Below, in pieces: positions 19,868 to 30,567 of a DNA stretch of 64,000 bases (the first letter of the stretch is position 1; the number at the start of each line of letters is the position of its first letter). The translations under genes and the position numbers were made by a program. The notes beneath the pieces are model-generated. The model searched no databases. It worked only from the letters and a program-made list of their open reading frames with translations, and was not told where the DNA came from. Location of the stretch: assembly GCA_963774945.1 (NCBI GenBank), contig CAVZHA010000015.1, positions 806,001 through 870,000 on the forward strand, in the 5' to 3' direction. This DNA comes from Trebonia sp963774945. GTDB taxonomy: Bacteria > Actinomycetota > Actinomycetes > Streptosporangiales > Streptosporangiaceae.

Positions 19868-19904
19868 TTGACATCACGAGATTAGTCTCATGATACTAAT
19901 CTCA
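19868..19904 (+). promoter_or_regulatory. padR promoter and palindromic operator; leaderless start
   Basis: TTGACA (19868-19873) and GATACT (19892-19897) are 18 bp apart. GAGATTAGT (19878-19886) and ACTAATCTC (19895-19903) form a perfect 9-bp inverted repeat across the -10 element. The ATG at 19904 follows immediately, about where transcription should start, so the mRNA is probably leaderless. Autorepression by the PadR protein is a fair inference. Confidence 0.7.
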
Positions 19905-20566
19905 TGAATCTGACTCGGCTGATGGCGCTCGGGACGCTCGCGCGCTACGGACCGCAGCACGGGCACCAGATCCGGCGGCTGGCCGACCTCACCAACGTCG
20001 GCGAGTGGGGCGGGGTGTCGGTCGGCGCGCTCTACCGGGAGCTGCGCTCGATGGAGGGCGAGGGCCTGGTCGCGACCGTCCGCACCGAGCAGGTGGGGCG
20101 GCGGCCGGCCAGGACCGTCTACGAGATCACCGGCGAGGGCCGGGTCGAGCTCCAGTCGCTGCGCGAGCAGGCGATCAAGCCGACCGGTTTCGCACCCGAC
20201 GCGCTCGGCGTGGCGCTGACGTTCGCGGCCGAGGGGATGGACCCGGACGAGCTCAGGGACACCCTGCGGGCGCGGCGGAGCCGGCTCGAGATCAGCGCGG
20301 TCGAGCTCGCGGCCGAGCTCGAGCGGCTGACCGCCAAGGGCTACCTGGGCGTGTTCCAGGCGGCGATCATGCGGCGCGGCGTGCTGCACCTCGAGACCGA
20401 GGTGCGCTGGCACGACGCGCTCGACGCGGAGCTGGCGGCGACGCCCGAGCCGCGCGCCGCGCTGCTGCCGAGCGAGGTCATCGAGGCGGTCGAGGTGCGG
20501 CCGGGCGATGATGCCGCCGCTCCCGGGTCGTCTGCACCTAAGGCGGACGAAACAACAGAAACCTAA
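19904..20566 (+). CDS. PadR-family transcriptional regulator
   Basis: This 220-residue protein carries an N-terminal winged helix (LMALGTLARYGPQHGHQIRR to SVGALYRELRSMEGEGLV, then RPARTVYEITGEG) of the PadR family, followed by a helical C-terminal effector and dimer domain. It is the first gene of a unit with an ABC exporter, 97 bp away. PadR proteins paired with DrrAB-type transporters usually repress the exporter until an inhibitory compound binds. The ligand here is unknown. No Shine-Dalgarno is present before the ATG. Confidence 0.85.
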   Translation: MNLTRLMALGTLARYGPQHGHQIRRLADLTNVGEWGGVSVGALYRELRSMEGEGLVATVRTEQVGRRPARTVYEITGEGRVELQSLREQAIKPTGFAPDALGVALTFAAEGMDPDELRDTLRARRSRLEISAVELAAELERLTAKGYLGVFQAAIMRRGVLHLETEVRWHDALDAELAATPEPRAALLPSEVIEAVEVRPGDDAAAPGSSAPKADETTET

Positions 20567-20663
20567 ACCTAATTCGCGATATTACTTGAATTCAATCGAG
20601 ACATTACTCGATACTGGTCGGGGCTTGACCCGCCAACCGAACCCACGAGGGGAAGCAACGATC

Positions 20664-21683
20664 ATGCCGATCATCGAGGCCAGGGGCCTCGCTCGGACCT
20701 TCACGAGCAGGAAGCGGACCGTGCACGCGGTGCGCGGGGTCGATCTCACCGTCGAGCCCGGGGAGATCGTCGGCTTCCTGGGGCCGAACGGGGCGGGCAA
20801 GACCACCACCCTGCGCATGCTCACCACGCTGCTCGAGCCCACGGCCGGCACGGCGATCGTGGCCGGGGCCGACCTGCGCCGCGACCCGCTCGAGGTCCGG
20901 CGGCGGATCGGCTACGTGCCGCAGGCGATCGGGCAGACGATGGGCGGCACCGACCCGGAGTGCCTGGTCTCCGAGGAGCTGCTCGACCAGGCGGCGCTGT
21001 ACCGGATCCCGAAGGCGGCCGCGGCCGCCCGGGCCGAGCTGCTGATCCGCCAGCTCGACCTCGGCGGGCTCGACCAGCGGCTGGTCAAGACCCTGTCGGG
21101 CGGGCAGCGGCGACGGCTGGAGATCGCGCTCGGGCTGGTCCACGAGCCGCCGCTGGTGTTCCTCGACGAGCCGACGACCGGGCTCGACCCGCAGAGCCGG
21201 TCGAATCTGTGGGAGCACATCCGGGGCCTGCGGGCCGACCTGGGCACCACCGTGTTCCTCACCACCCACTACCTGGACGAGGCGGACGCGCTCTGCGACC
21301 GGGTGTTCATCATCGACAACGGGGTGACGGTGGCCTCGGGCACCCCGGACGAGCTCAAGCGCCAGGTGTCGGGCGACGTGGTCACGCTGGCGGTCAACGG
21401 CGCCGCCGACAAGGCCCGGGAGCTGCTGGCCCGGCAGCCGATCGTGGGCGACGTCACCGTCTCCGACGACGGCGGGCTGCGGCTGAACGTCGTCAACGGG
21501 GCCGAGGCGCTGCCCTCGCTGCTGCGGGTGCTCGACGACGCCGGCATCACCCTGCACTCGATCAACCTGTCCAGGCCGACGCTGGACGATGTGTTCCTGA
21601 CCATGACCGGGCGTTCGCTGCGGGACGACTCGCCGAGCGCGGCCGCGGGCCAGCCGGAACCGACGCCCGCGGGCAAGGAGTAG
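20664..21683 (+). CDS. ABC transporter ATP-binding protein (DrrA-like)
   Basis: This intact 339-residue ATPase has Walker A GPNGAGKTTT, a Q-loop in VPQAIG, the signature LSGGQRRR, Walker B LVFLDEPTTG and switch His in LTTHYLDEA. The C-terminal extension is of the daunorubicin-resistance DrrA type. GAGGGGAAG lies 7 nt before ATG 20664. The open frame begins earlier but the family start matches this ATG. It pairs with the permease 5 bp downstream to export a hydrophobic compound. Confidence 0.9.
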   Translation: MPIIEARGLARTFTSRKRTVHAVRGVDLTVEPGEIVGFLGPNGAGKTTTLRMLTTLLEPTAGTAIVAGADLRRDPLEVRRRIGYVPQAIGQTMGGTDPECLVSEELLDQAALYRIPKAAAAARAELLIRQLDLGGLDQRLVKTLSGGQRRRLEIALGLVHEPPLVFLDEPTTGLDPQSRSNLWEHIRGLRADLGTTVFLTTHYLDEADALCDRVFIIDNGVTVASGTPDELKRQVSGDVVTLAVNGAADKARELLARQPIVGDVTVSDDGGLRLNVVNGAEALPSLLRVLDDAGITLHSINLSRPTLDDVFLTMTGRSLRDDSPSAAAGQPEPTPAGKE

Positions 21684-21688
21684 CCGAC

Positions 21689-22477
21689 ATGAGATTCATC
21701 CATGACACCCTCGTCGTCTTCCGGCGGGAGCTCCGGCTCAGCCTGCGCAACCCCGCCTGGGTGGTGATCGCGCTAGTGCAGCCGGTGCTGTACCTGGTCC
21801 TGTTCGGCCCGCTGCTGACCCGGCTGCCGGCCAGCGCGCTGGGCGGGCCGACCGCCTCGGGCTCCCCGGCCGGGGCGGCCGACGCGTACCGGTTCTTCGT
21901 GCCCGGGCTGCTGATCCAGCTCGGGCTGTTCGGCTCGACGTTCGTCGGGTTCGCGATCATCTCGGACTGGCGCGGCGGGGTGATCGAGCGATTCCGGGTC
22001 ACGCCGGTGTCGCGGCTCGCGGTGATGAGCGGCCGGGTCCTCCGCGACACCCTGGTGCTGGTCGTCCAGGCGGTGATCCTGGTGCTGGTCGGCATCGCGT
22101 TCGGGCTGCGGGCGCCGGTCAGCGCGGTGCTGATCAGCCTCGGCTTCATCGTGTTGGTGGCGATCGGGCTTGCGTCGGTGTCGTACGCGACCGCGCTGAC
22201 GGTCAAGAGCGAGGACGCGTTCGCGCCGATGCTGAACTCGGTCATCGTGCCGCTGGTGCTGCTGTCGGGGATCATGCTGCCGCTGACGCTGGCGCCGGGC
22301 TGGCTGCAGGGCGTCGCCCGGGTCAGCCCGTTCCGCTACATCATCGACGCGATGCGCGAGGCGTTCCTCGGCCACTATGACAACACGATCATGCTCGAGG
22401 GCGTGCTGGTGGCGGTGGGGCTGGCGGTGGTGTGCCTGCTGCTCGGGTCGCGGGTGTTCGTGCGGGAGAACGCCTAG
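21689..22477 (+). CDS. ABC-2 type permease (DrrB-like)
   Basis: 262 residues with six predicted membrane segments and the ABC-2 signature region VSPFRYIIDAMREAFLGHY near the C-terminus. The N-terminal VFRRELRLSLRNPAWVVIALVQPV is typical of DrrB-like proteins. It starts 5 bp after the ATPase stop. The substrate is not known. Confidence 0.88.
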   Translation: MRFIHDTLVVFRRELRLSLRNPAWVVIALVQPVLYLVLFGPLLTRLPASALGGPTASGSPAGAADAYRFFVPGLLIQLGLFGSTFVGFAIISDWRGGVIERFRVTPVSRLAVMSGRVLRDTLVLVVQAVILVLVGIAFGLRAPVSAVLISLGFIVLVAIGLASVSYATALTVKSEDAFAPMLNSVIVPLVLLSGIMLPLTLAPGWLQGVARVSPFRYIIDAMREAFLGHYDNTIMLEGVLVAVGLAVVCLLLGSRVFVRENA

Positions 22478-22575
22478 GCTCCCAGCGGGCGCGCGTTGAC
22501 CGTGGAGAGGAACGCACGGTCCGTTCGATATGACGGGTGCTGATCTTCGGCCGTTGATCTTGGTCGGCCGGGCGG

Positions 22576-23277
22576 TCAGGCGAAGGCGGTCACGAGCAGG
22601 ATGAGGGCGGGGACGGCGACGGCCGCCACGGCGGGCCAGGACCAGGTGGTGGTTGACGTCTTCGCCTCGGCCGGGTTCGCCCCGGCCCGCTTGCGCTCCT
22701 TGTCCGCCCGGCTGTCAAGGCGGGCCGCGATGGCCGCGCTGACCGGGAGCGACGCCAGCCGCTTGGCTTCCTCGGGGAGCCGGGAGGACGGCTGCCCGTA
22801 GCCGCCGGACGGCCCGGCGGTGACCAGGCCGCGCAGCCGCCTGGGCACGCCCACGGCGCCGGACCCCGCCCCGACGGCGAGCTTGCGCCGGGCGCGCGTC
22901 GACACGTACAGCGCCCAGCAGTGCACCACCTTGGACGTCGCTTCTGCGTCGCCCGTCCCGGCCGCCGCGCGCGCGCTGTAGCGGACGCGGATCCACTCGC
23001 CGACCTCGACCGAGTCGATCGCCGGCCAGGGCAGCCGGTGCACCAGGAACGGGTTCACCACCGTCAGGCCGTCGCCATCCTCGACCACCTTCGGCCGCAG
23101 CGCGAGCGTGTAGGCCACGCCGGTGACCAGGAGCAGGACGGCGGCCAGGACCGCCCCGAACCGAGCCGAGGGCAGCCCCTGGGCGGCGTAGTCGGCCACG
23201 TTGGCCGCAACGAACACCACCCACACCCACCAGAAGATGACTGGCGGGTGCAGGCGGATGGTTTCGCGTTCTGTCAC
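22576..23277 (-). CDS. PH-domain membrane protein
   Basis: A 233-residue protein with two N-terminal membrane helices (FWWVWVVFVAANVADY and ARFGAVLAAVLLLVTGVAYTL), then a bacterial PH domain (bPH6 type) starting at DGDGLTVVNPFLVHRLPW with WPAIDSVEVG. A long charged linker leads to a third helix at the very C-terminus. Actinobacterial proteins of this build are common and uncharacterised. It faces the ABC exporter convergently. No function is claimed. Confidence 0.7.
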   Translation of the reverse strand: MTERETIRLHPPVIFWWVWVVFVAANVADYAAQGLPSARFGAVLAAVLLLVTGVAYTLALRPKVVEDGDGLTVVNPFLVHRLPWPAIDSVEVGEWIRVRYSARAAAGTGDAEATSKVVHCWALYVSTRARRKLAVGAGSGAVGVPRRLRGLVTAGPSGGYGQPSSRLPEEAKRLASLPVSAAIAARLDSRADKERKRAGANPAEAKTSTTTWSWPAVAAVAVPALILLVTAFA

Positions 23278-23281
23278 TTGA

Positions 23282-24247
23282 TTACGTTATGCGCACCCGC
23301 GGGTCAAGCGCCGCGTAGAGCAGGTCGACGACGATGTTCGCGATCACCACGAAGATCGCGGCGAGGATCACGAAGCCGATGATCACCGGCAGGTTGTCCT
23401 GGTCGACGGCCTCGACCGAGACCTGGCCGATGCCGCCGAGCCCGAATACCGTCTCCACGACCACGACGCCGCCCAGTAGCTGCCCCATGTCCACGCCGAG
23501 CTGGGACAGCACCGGGGTGAGGGCCGCCCGGACGCCGTGCCGGAAGATCACCCGCCGCTCCGACAGGCCCTTGGAGCGGGCGGTGCGGATGTAGTCCTCG
23601 CCCAGCGTCTCGAGCAGCTGACCGCGGGAGAGCCGGGTGTAGACCGCGGCCTGGATCGTGGCCAGCGTGATCCAGGGCAGGATCATGTGCCCGAAGAACG
23701 GCCCGATGCCCGACGTGATGCCCGCGTAGCCGGTGTTGAAGAAGTGGAACCCGTGCGAGTACAGCGGCTGGAACACGTAGCCGATCAGCAGCTCGCCGAT
23801 CACGAAGGCCGGCATCGACAGGCCGATGAGCACCCCGACCGACGAGAGCCGGTCGAACAGTGACCTGGCCCGGGTGGCGCTGATGACGCCGACCGACAGC
23901 CCGACGATCAGCCAGAGGATGGTGCCCCCGATGACGAGCGAGATCGTGGGCGGCAGGTCCTGCCTCAGCATGGTGTCGACGGACTCCCCGGTGTAGTAGG
24001 AGTACCCGAGGTTCCCGTGCACCAGGTGGTTGAGGAAGTGCCAGTACTGGGTCATGATCGGCTGGTTGAGCCCGAGGTTGTTGATGGCCTGCTGGATGAC
24101 CTGCGGGGTCGCGGCGTGGCCCGATATCTGGCGGGCGACCGTGTAGACCGGCCGGGCGAAGAAGAGGAAGAACGTGATGGTGGCGACCAGCCACACCACG
24201 ATGATCCCGGTCAGCAGGCGCCTGATTAGGTAACCGACGATAGCCAT
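23282..24247 (-). CDS. Oligopeptide ABC transporter permease (DppB/OppB type)
   Basis: 321 residues, about six membrane segments, with the DppB N-terminal IGYLIRRLLTGIIVVWLVATITFFLF-type region and the cytoplasmic EAA loop (YIRTARSKGLSERRVIFRHGVR). It forms the pore with the OppC-type permease, which ends 7 bp upstream. It is the last gene of the operon. Confidence 0.9.
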   Translation of the reverse strand: MAIVGYLIRRLLTGIIVVWLVATITFFLFFARPVYTVARQISGHAATPQVIQQAINNLGLNQPIMTQYWHFLNHLVHGNLGYSYYTGESVDTMLRQDLPPTISLVIGGTILWLIVGLSVGVISATRARSLFDRLSSVGVLIGLSMPAFVIGELLIGYVFQPLYSHGFHFFNTGYAGITSGIGPFFGHMILPWITLATIQAAVYTRLSRGQLLETLGEDYIRTARSKGLSERRVIFRHGVRAALTPVLSQLGVDMGQLLGGVVVVETVFGLGGIGQVSVEAVDQDNLPVIIGFVILAAIFVVIANIVVDLLYAALDPRVRIT

Positions 24248-24253
24248 CAGGTA

Positions 24254-25323
24254 TCAGCCCTTCTTCCCGGTCTCGGCCGCGGCCGCACCGCCGGCGGTGC
24301 GCCCGCTCAGCGCTTCCTTGTTGCTGCCCTGCTTGACGTTGCGCCGGGTCAGCCGGCGCCGCATCCGCCGGGCGGCGATCAGCCGCTCGGTCCGCGGGTC
24401 CATCGCGTCCCTGATCCCGTCGCCGAGCAGGTTGAACGCCAGCGTGGTGACCAGCAGCGCCGCCGCCGGGATGACCAGGTACCACCAGGCGACCTGGTAG
24501 AAGTTCTGCGCGTCGGACAGCATGTTGCCCCAGCTCGGCGTCGGCGCCTGGACGCCAAGGCCGAGGTAGGAGAGGGTCGCCTCGAACACGACCGCGTTCG
24601 GGATGTAGAGCGTGCCGATGACGAGGACCGGGGCGAGCAGGTTCGGCAGGATGTCGAAGAACATGATCCTGAACGGTCCCGCGCCGAGGGACCTGGCCGC
24701 CTCGATGTACTCCTTCTCCTTGATCGACAGGGTCTGGCCGCGCACGATGCGCGCGATGCCGGCCCAGGAGAAGAACGTGATCATGACCACGATGATCGTC
24801 AGGCTCGGCCCGAACACCGCCGCCAGCGCCAGCGCCAGGACGATGTAGGGGAAGGCGAGCACAGCGTCGGTGAACCGGGCCAGCACGGTGTCGATGACGC
24901 CGCCGAAGTACCCGGCCATCAGGCCGACGGCCACCCCGAGCACCGTCGCGATCAACGTGGTGACGATGCCGACGAACAGCGAGATGCGCGCCCCGTAGAG
25001 GACGCGGACGAGCAGGTCGCGACCGGTGGAGTCGGTGCCGAAGATGAACCCGTTGACGCCGGGGCCGACCGGGTTGCCGTCCTCGTTCTCACCCTGGACC
25101 GGGTAGGCAATGTTCACCCCGTGGTGGGTGAGCGAGGCGAAGGCAGGGGCGGCGATCGCGAGCACGACCATGATCACGATGACCGCCAGGGCGATCATCG
25201 AGACCCGGTCGGAGCGCAGCCGCCGCCAGGTCAGCTGCCACTGGGTGCGGCCCTGAACCGGGCCGCCGCTGCTCTGCCCCTCTTCGGCCAGGTGGGCATC
25301 GAACCCGATTTCGGTGGTGACGC

Positions 25324-25327
<4 letters not shown>
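24254..25327 (-). CDS. Oligopeptide ABC transporter permease (DppC/OppC type)
   Basis: 357 residues. An N-terminal cytoplasmic stretch (TQWQLTWRRLRSDRVSMIAL) leads into the first helix. The periplasmic part GFIFGTDSTGRDLLVRVLYGARISL is diagnostic of DppC, and the EAA loop is YIEAARSLGAGPFRIMFFDILP. The ATG overlaps the stop of the OppF-type ATPase by 4 bp once the frameshift in that gene is taken into account. Confidence 0.9.
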
Positions 25328-26470
<1,143 letters not shown>

Positions 26471-26471
<1 letters not shown>

Positions 26472-27601
26472 CAGGCAACGCTCCCCTCGTTGTTCGCAGC
26501 CGGGCCGGGCGCGGTGGCGCCGCTGTCGGGGGCCCGGTGCCTGCCGACGGCCGGCCCCTTGGCGGGCGCCGGCTCGTGGCCGAGCCGCGCCGTCTCCACC
26601 CGGAGCTCCTCGGCCTCGGCCGACAGGCCGGCCGAGGCGGCCGGCAGCCAGCAGGCCGACTCGTGCGCCCCGCCGTCGTCGACCGGGCGGAGCACCGGGT
26701 CGTCCCCGGTCTTGCACTTGTCGAACGCGTAGCTGCATCGCGGGTGGAACTTGCACCCGGCCGGGAGGTTGATCAGGCTGGGCGGCTGGCCGGGGATCGG
26801 CTTGAGCCGTCCGCCGGCCGCCGAGCTCGACGGGATCGACTCGAGCAGCCCCTTGGTGTACGGGTGGTGCGGGTGGTAGAAGATCTCCCGCTTGGGCGCC
26901 TTCTCGGCCGCCCGGCCCGCGTACATGACCATCACGTCGTCGGCGATGTCGGCGACCACCCCGAGGTCGTGGGTGATCATGATCAGCGCCGTGCCCATGT
27001 CCTGCTGCAGCCGCAGCAGCAGGTCGAGAATCTGGGCCTGGACGGTCGCGTCGAGCGCCGTGGTGGGCTCGTCGGCGATGATGAGCTTGGGCTCGAGGGC
27101 GAGGGCCATCGCGATCATCGCGCGCTGCCGCATGCCGCCGGAGAACTGGTGCGGGTAGTCGTTCACCCGGGTGTCCGGCTTAGGGATGCCCACCCGGCGA
27201 AGCAGCTCGACCGTCCGGGTCGCCGCTTCCTTCTTCGAGACCGACCGGTCGTGCGCCCGGATCATCTCGGAGATCTGCCACCCGATCTTGTAGAGCGGAT
27301 GCAGGCTGGTCAGCGGGTCCTGGAAGATCACCGAGATCCGCGCGCCGCGCACCTTGCGGAGCTCTTCGTCGGGGAGCTCGAGCAGGTTGGCGCCCTCGAA
27401 CATGGCGCTGCCCCACACCTCGGCTCCCGGGGTCAGCCCGAGCAGCGTCTGCGTGAGCACGGTTTTGCCGCTGCCCGACTCGCCGACGATACCGAGGGTC
27501 CGCCCGGGCTCGACGTCGAACGACACGCCCCGGACCGCGCGGACGGTGCCGTCCGGGGTCTCGAAGCTGACGTTCAGGTCCTTTACCTCAAGCAGTGTCA
27601 C
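26471..27601 (-). CDS. Oligopeptide ABC transporter ATPase (OppD type)
   Basis: An intact 376-residue ATPase: Walker A GESGSGKT, signature FSGGMRQRAMIAM, Walker B LIIADEPTTALD, His switch MITHDLG, then the oligo-HPY region HPYTKGLLESIP and CKFHPRCSYAFDKC. The Cys-containing C-terminal segment may hold an iron-sulfur cluster as proposed for DppD proteins. It follows the binding-protein gene by about 100 bp. Confidence 0.9.
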
Positions 27602-27703
27602 TGGTCTTTTCCTCTGGCCATGGCGATGCGCAGGGCCGGCCCACGGGTGGGGCCGGCCGGACCGCGCGTTCGCGCCTGAACTACCGCGTCCTGCTAACGA
27701 GCG

Positions 27704-29587
27704 TCAGCTCGCGAGCCAGACGTTGGCGAGGTCCGGGTCGCCGATGTTCGGTGAGAACATGGCCGTCTGGTAGGTGGAGCCGTTCGGCAGCACCGACCGG
27801 ACCCGCGTGCTGGCGATCGTCGGGAACGTCTGGCTCATGATGGGCACGATCGCCGCGTCCTTCATGATGTCCTGGTCCGCCGAGTGCCAGTCGGTCGACG
27901 CGGCGCTCAGCGTCGGCGCGGCCTCGGCCTGGGTGATCAGCGAGTTCACGGCCGGGTTGTTGTAGCAGCCGTAGTTGACCGTGTTGACCACGCAGTTCGG
28001 GCCCTGGAAGAGCGCCTGGATGACGGTCCGGCCGTTGTTGCCGAACCAGTCGGGGATCCAGCCGGCCTGGCCCATGTCGAACGTGCCGGCCTTGTTGTTC
28101 TCCGGCGCGTTGCCCAGGTCGGTGAAGAACGACGAGCCGGGCTCGCCCTTGCCGTCGAGCGTGATGCCGCAGAGCGCAAGCGACGCCTGGATGGCCTGGA
28201 AGACCCGGGTGTTGGTCGAGTCGTTCGGGTACAGGTACTTGATCGTGAGGCCGCTGGGGTGGCCGCCCTTGGCCAGCGCGGTCTTGCAGGCGGTCACGTC
28301 TCCGGCGCCGTTGTCATCCGGGTAGAGGTTGGAGTTCACGTAGCCGGCGTTGCCGGGCGGGATGACCGTGTTGATCACGTTGCCGACCAGCGGGCCGCCC
28401 ATCGCCTTGATGACGGCGACCTTGTCGACGCCGTACTCGACCGCCTGGCGCACGTCGAGGTTGCCCATGGCACCGCCCGAGTTCGGGCTGCGCAGGTTGA
28501 AGACCAGGTACGGGAAGGTGTTCGACCACGGCCAGATGTTGAAATTCGACGCCTTGGAGGCGGCCAGGCCGGGGACCGACGACGGGTTGACGCTGGTGTC
28601 GCTGGTCAGGTCCTGCGAGCCGGCCTGAATGTCGGCCAGCTGGGTCTGGGCCGAGGTGACGCCGAGGGTCTCCACGATCGAGGCCGGGTAGTCGTGCCGC
28701 AGCGTGTCGGTCGTCTGCTTCCAGGCCGGGTTGCGCTCGAACGTGATCGACTTGCCCGAGATGTACGAGCTGATCTGGTACGGCCCGTCGGAGATCGAGT
28801 TCTCGTCCAGCTGGATCGAGTTCGGCACGTAGGAGTCGTACTCGACCGGGCGGGCCGACGCGAACGGCATCGCCAGCATGTAGATGAAGTCACTGGCCGC
28901 CGACGTCAGCGTGAACTGGATCGTCGACGAGTTCGGGGTCGAGATCCCGGCGATCGTGTGCGAGTTCTGGAAGGCCGCGATGTTCGCCGCCGTCGGCGCG
29001 TGCGTCTTGGCGTTCGCGAAGTACGCGGTCTCCGCGGTGTCGTACGCCGCCAGCCCCTTGATCGTGCTGGTGTAGTACCCCGGGTTGCCGACCGGGCTGA
29101 CCGGGTTGAAGAACGCCTTGAACTCGCGCAGGAAGTCCTGGGACGTGACCTGGCGGGCCGGCGTGGTGTTCCAGTCGACGCCCGGCTTGATGTGGAACGT
29201 GTAGACCGTGCCGCCGCCGGTGATCCCGCCGTTGGCGGCGGTCGGGACCTCGGTCGCGGCGTCGGCGACCGGCGTGGTGTCGGTCGTCCAGGCGGCGCTT
29301 GAGGTGGTCGCGGCCGGCATGGTCGGGTAGCTCACCAGCTGCCTGGTGTACACCCGCTCAAGCTCGTAGTCGGGGGTGTAGTACGCCGGCACCGTGTCGA
29401 TGTGGTCCGGACCGCTGGCGGCGACGATGTTGAGCGTCCCGCCGGAGACTGGTTTCTGGCTGCTGGTCGACGACGCGTTCGGGGTCGCCGAGCCGCCGTT
29501 ACTCGACGTACTCGAGCACGCGGCGAGGCCGCCGGCCGCGATGGCCAGGACGGCCAGCGTGGCGACGCGCTTTGAAGCTCTTGGCAT
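27704..29587 (-). CDS. Peptide/substrate-binding lipoprotein of the ABC importer
   Basis: A family-5 solute-binding protein of 627 residues. The lipoprotein signal is RASKRVATLAVLAIAAGG with lipobox LAAC at about residue 25, followed by a Ser/Thr/Gly-rich linker. The conserved VTSQDFLREFKAFFNP and the C-terminal two-lobe pattern are present. ATG 29587 is chosen because GAGGAAG lies 6 nt upstream; the in-frame ATG at 29593 touches that site. First gene of the binding protein, OppD, OppF, OppC, OppB unit. The bound ligand is unknown. Confidence 0.88.
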   Translation of the reverse strand: MPRASKRVATLAVLAIAAGGLAACSSTSSNGGSATPNASSTSSQKPVSGGTLNIVAASGPDHIDTVPAYYTPDYELERVYTRQLVSYPTMPAATTSSAAWTTDTTPVADAATEVPTAANGGITGGGTVYTFHIKPGVDWNTTPARQVTSQDFLREFKAFFNPVSPVGNPGYYTSTIKGLAAYDTAETAYFANAKTHAPTAANIAAFQNSHTIAGISTPNSSTIQFTLTSAASDFIYMLAMPFASARPVEYDSYVPNSIQLDENSISDGPYQISSYISGKSITFERNPAWKQTTDTLRHDYPASIVETLGVTSAQTQLADIQAGSQDLTSDTSVNPSSVPGLAASKASNFNIWPWSNTFPYLVFNLRSPNSGGAMGNLDVRQAVEYGVDKVAVIKAMGGPLVGNVINTVIPPGNAGYVNSNLYPDDNGAGDVTACKTALAKGGHPSGLTIKYLYPNDSTNTRVFQAIQASLALCGITLDGKGEPGSSFFTDLGNAPENNKAGTFDMGQAGWIPDWFGNNGRTVIQALFQGPNCVVNTVNYGCYNNPAVNSLITQAEAAPTLSAASTDWHSADQDIMKDAAIVPIMSQTFPTIASTRVRSVLPNGSTYQTAMFSPNIGDPDLANVWLAS

Positions 29588-29922
29588 GGACATCTTCCTC
29601 TTGGTCTACTCAGCTCAGGTCGAGGCCGACTGCCATCGATCGTCCGACCGCTCGGTCGTGCGACCCTCATGTGATGACTGTCTACCTACCGAGAGATTCT
29701 GCGGTAATCCGAGAGGATTCCACACCAAAAAGCGGGTCGTAGCCCGATTGTGACTAGAAAAGTTCTTGTTTGCCACATTTGGTAACAAAGATGTTACATT
29801 CATGACAAACGCCGCAAACTGTGCCATGTCCGGCGGGAACCGGGCTCACCGGGCCGGGTTGCGGGCACGTGAGCAGGGCCGCCGGGCGCAGCGGCGGCCA
29901 GGCGGCGGGGGGCGGGGGGCGG
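29588..29922. other. Intergenic region upstream of the peptide transporter
   Basis: 335 bp without a gene. GTAAC (29782-29786) and GTTAC (29793-29797) form an inverted repeat in an AT-rich patch (29755-29810), the probable promoter and regulator zone of the importer, which lies about 190 bp away. The rest shows nothing I can name. Confidence 0.45.
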
Positions 29923-30480
29923 CTAGATGCCGCGCTTGCGGAGGATGTCCTCGATGTCCTTCAGGTCGTCGTCTTCGGCCGGCTGAGCGGCCTTGCGGGA
30001 GGCCTTGGCGGGGGCCTCGGGGGTTCGGGTGGCGGGGACCGGGGCCCGGTTCGCCGGAACCCCTCGGGTCTGTCTGGCCGAGGACCCGGCGAGGGCCCCA
30101 CGGCGGCCGTCAGCGGCCGTCACCTCGGGGTCGCCATCCTGTCCGCCCCGGGCGGCCTTGCGCTTGTCCCTGGCCATCCTGCGCGCCTGGCGGCCGCCCG
30201 CCGCGAGGAAGAGCGCGATCGCGAGCCCGGTGACCCCGATGCCGACCCACTTGGTGGTGGAGAAGGCGAACCCGGTGCCGAACTGCCCGATCGCCACGCC
30301 GATCTTCCAGAGCATCTCGATCGCCCCGGTCAGGTAGGCCGCGATCGGCAGCAGCGACACGGCCACGACGCGCAGCGCCGGGCGGGTCCCGGAGCGCCGC
30401 AAGACGGCATAGCTCAGTATCAGGCCGAGTACGGTGAGTCCCGCGGCAAGCGGAAGCCAGGCAATGCTGCTGTAGCTCAT
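29923..30480 (-). CDS. Uncharacterised membrane protein with charged tail
   Basis: 185 residues: three hydrophobic segments (WLPLAAGLTVLGLILSYAVL, ALRVVAVSLLPIAAYLTGAI, STTKWVGIGVTGLAIALFLA), then a basic stretch (RQARRMARDKRKAARGG) and an Ala/Pro-rich region ending DDDLKDIEDILRKRGI, which looks like a conserved short helix. Start ATG 30480 has AGGGAGG 6 nt upstream. I do not recognise a named family. The position of the acidic-basic end motif suggests an interaction segment. Confidence 0.7.
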   Translation of the reverse strand: MSYSSIAWLPLAAGLTVLGLILSYAVLRRSGTRPALRVVAVSLLPIAAYLTGAIEMLWKIGVAIGQFGTGFAFSTTKWVGIGVTGLAIALFLAAGGRQARRMARDKRKAARGGQDGDPEVTAADGRRGALAGSSARQTRGVPANRAPVPATRTPEAPAKASRKAAQPAEDDDLKDIEDILRKRGI

Positions 30481-30567
30481 GACGCGCCTCCCTGCTCCCT
30501 CCATCGTGACATATCTCGAGTAGTGCGCGGAACGTCAACGGCGATCGGCCTGTCACGCTTCCCGCCG

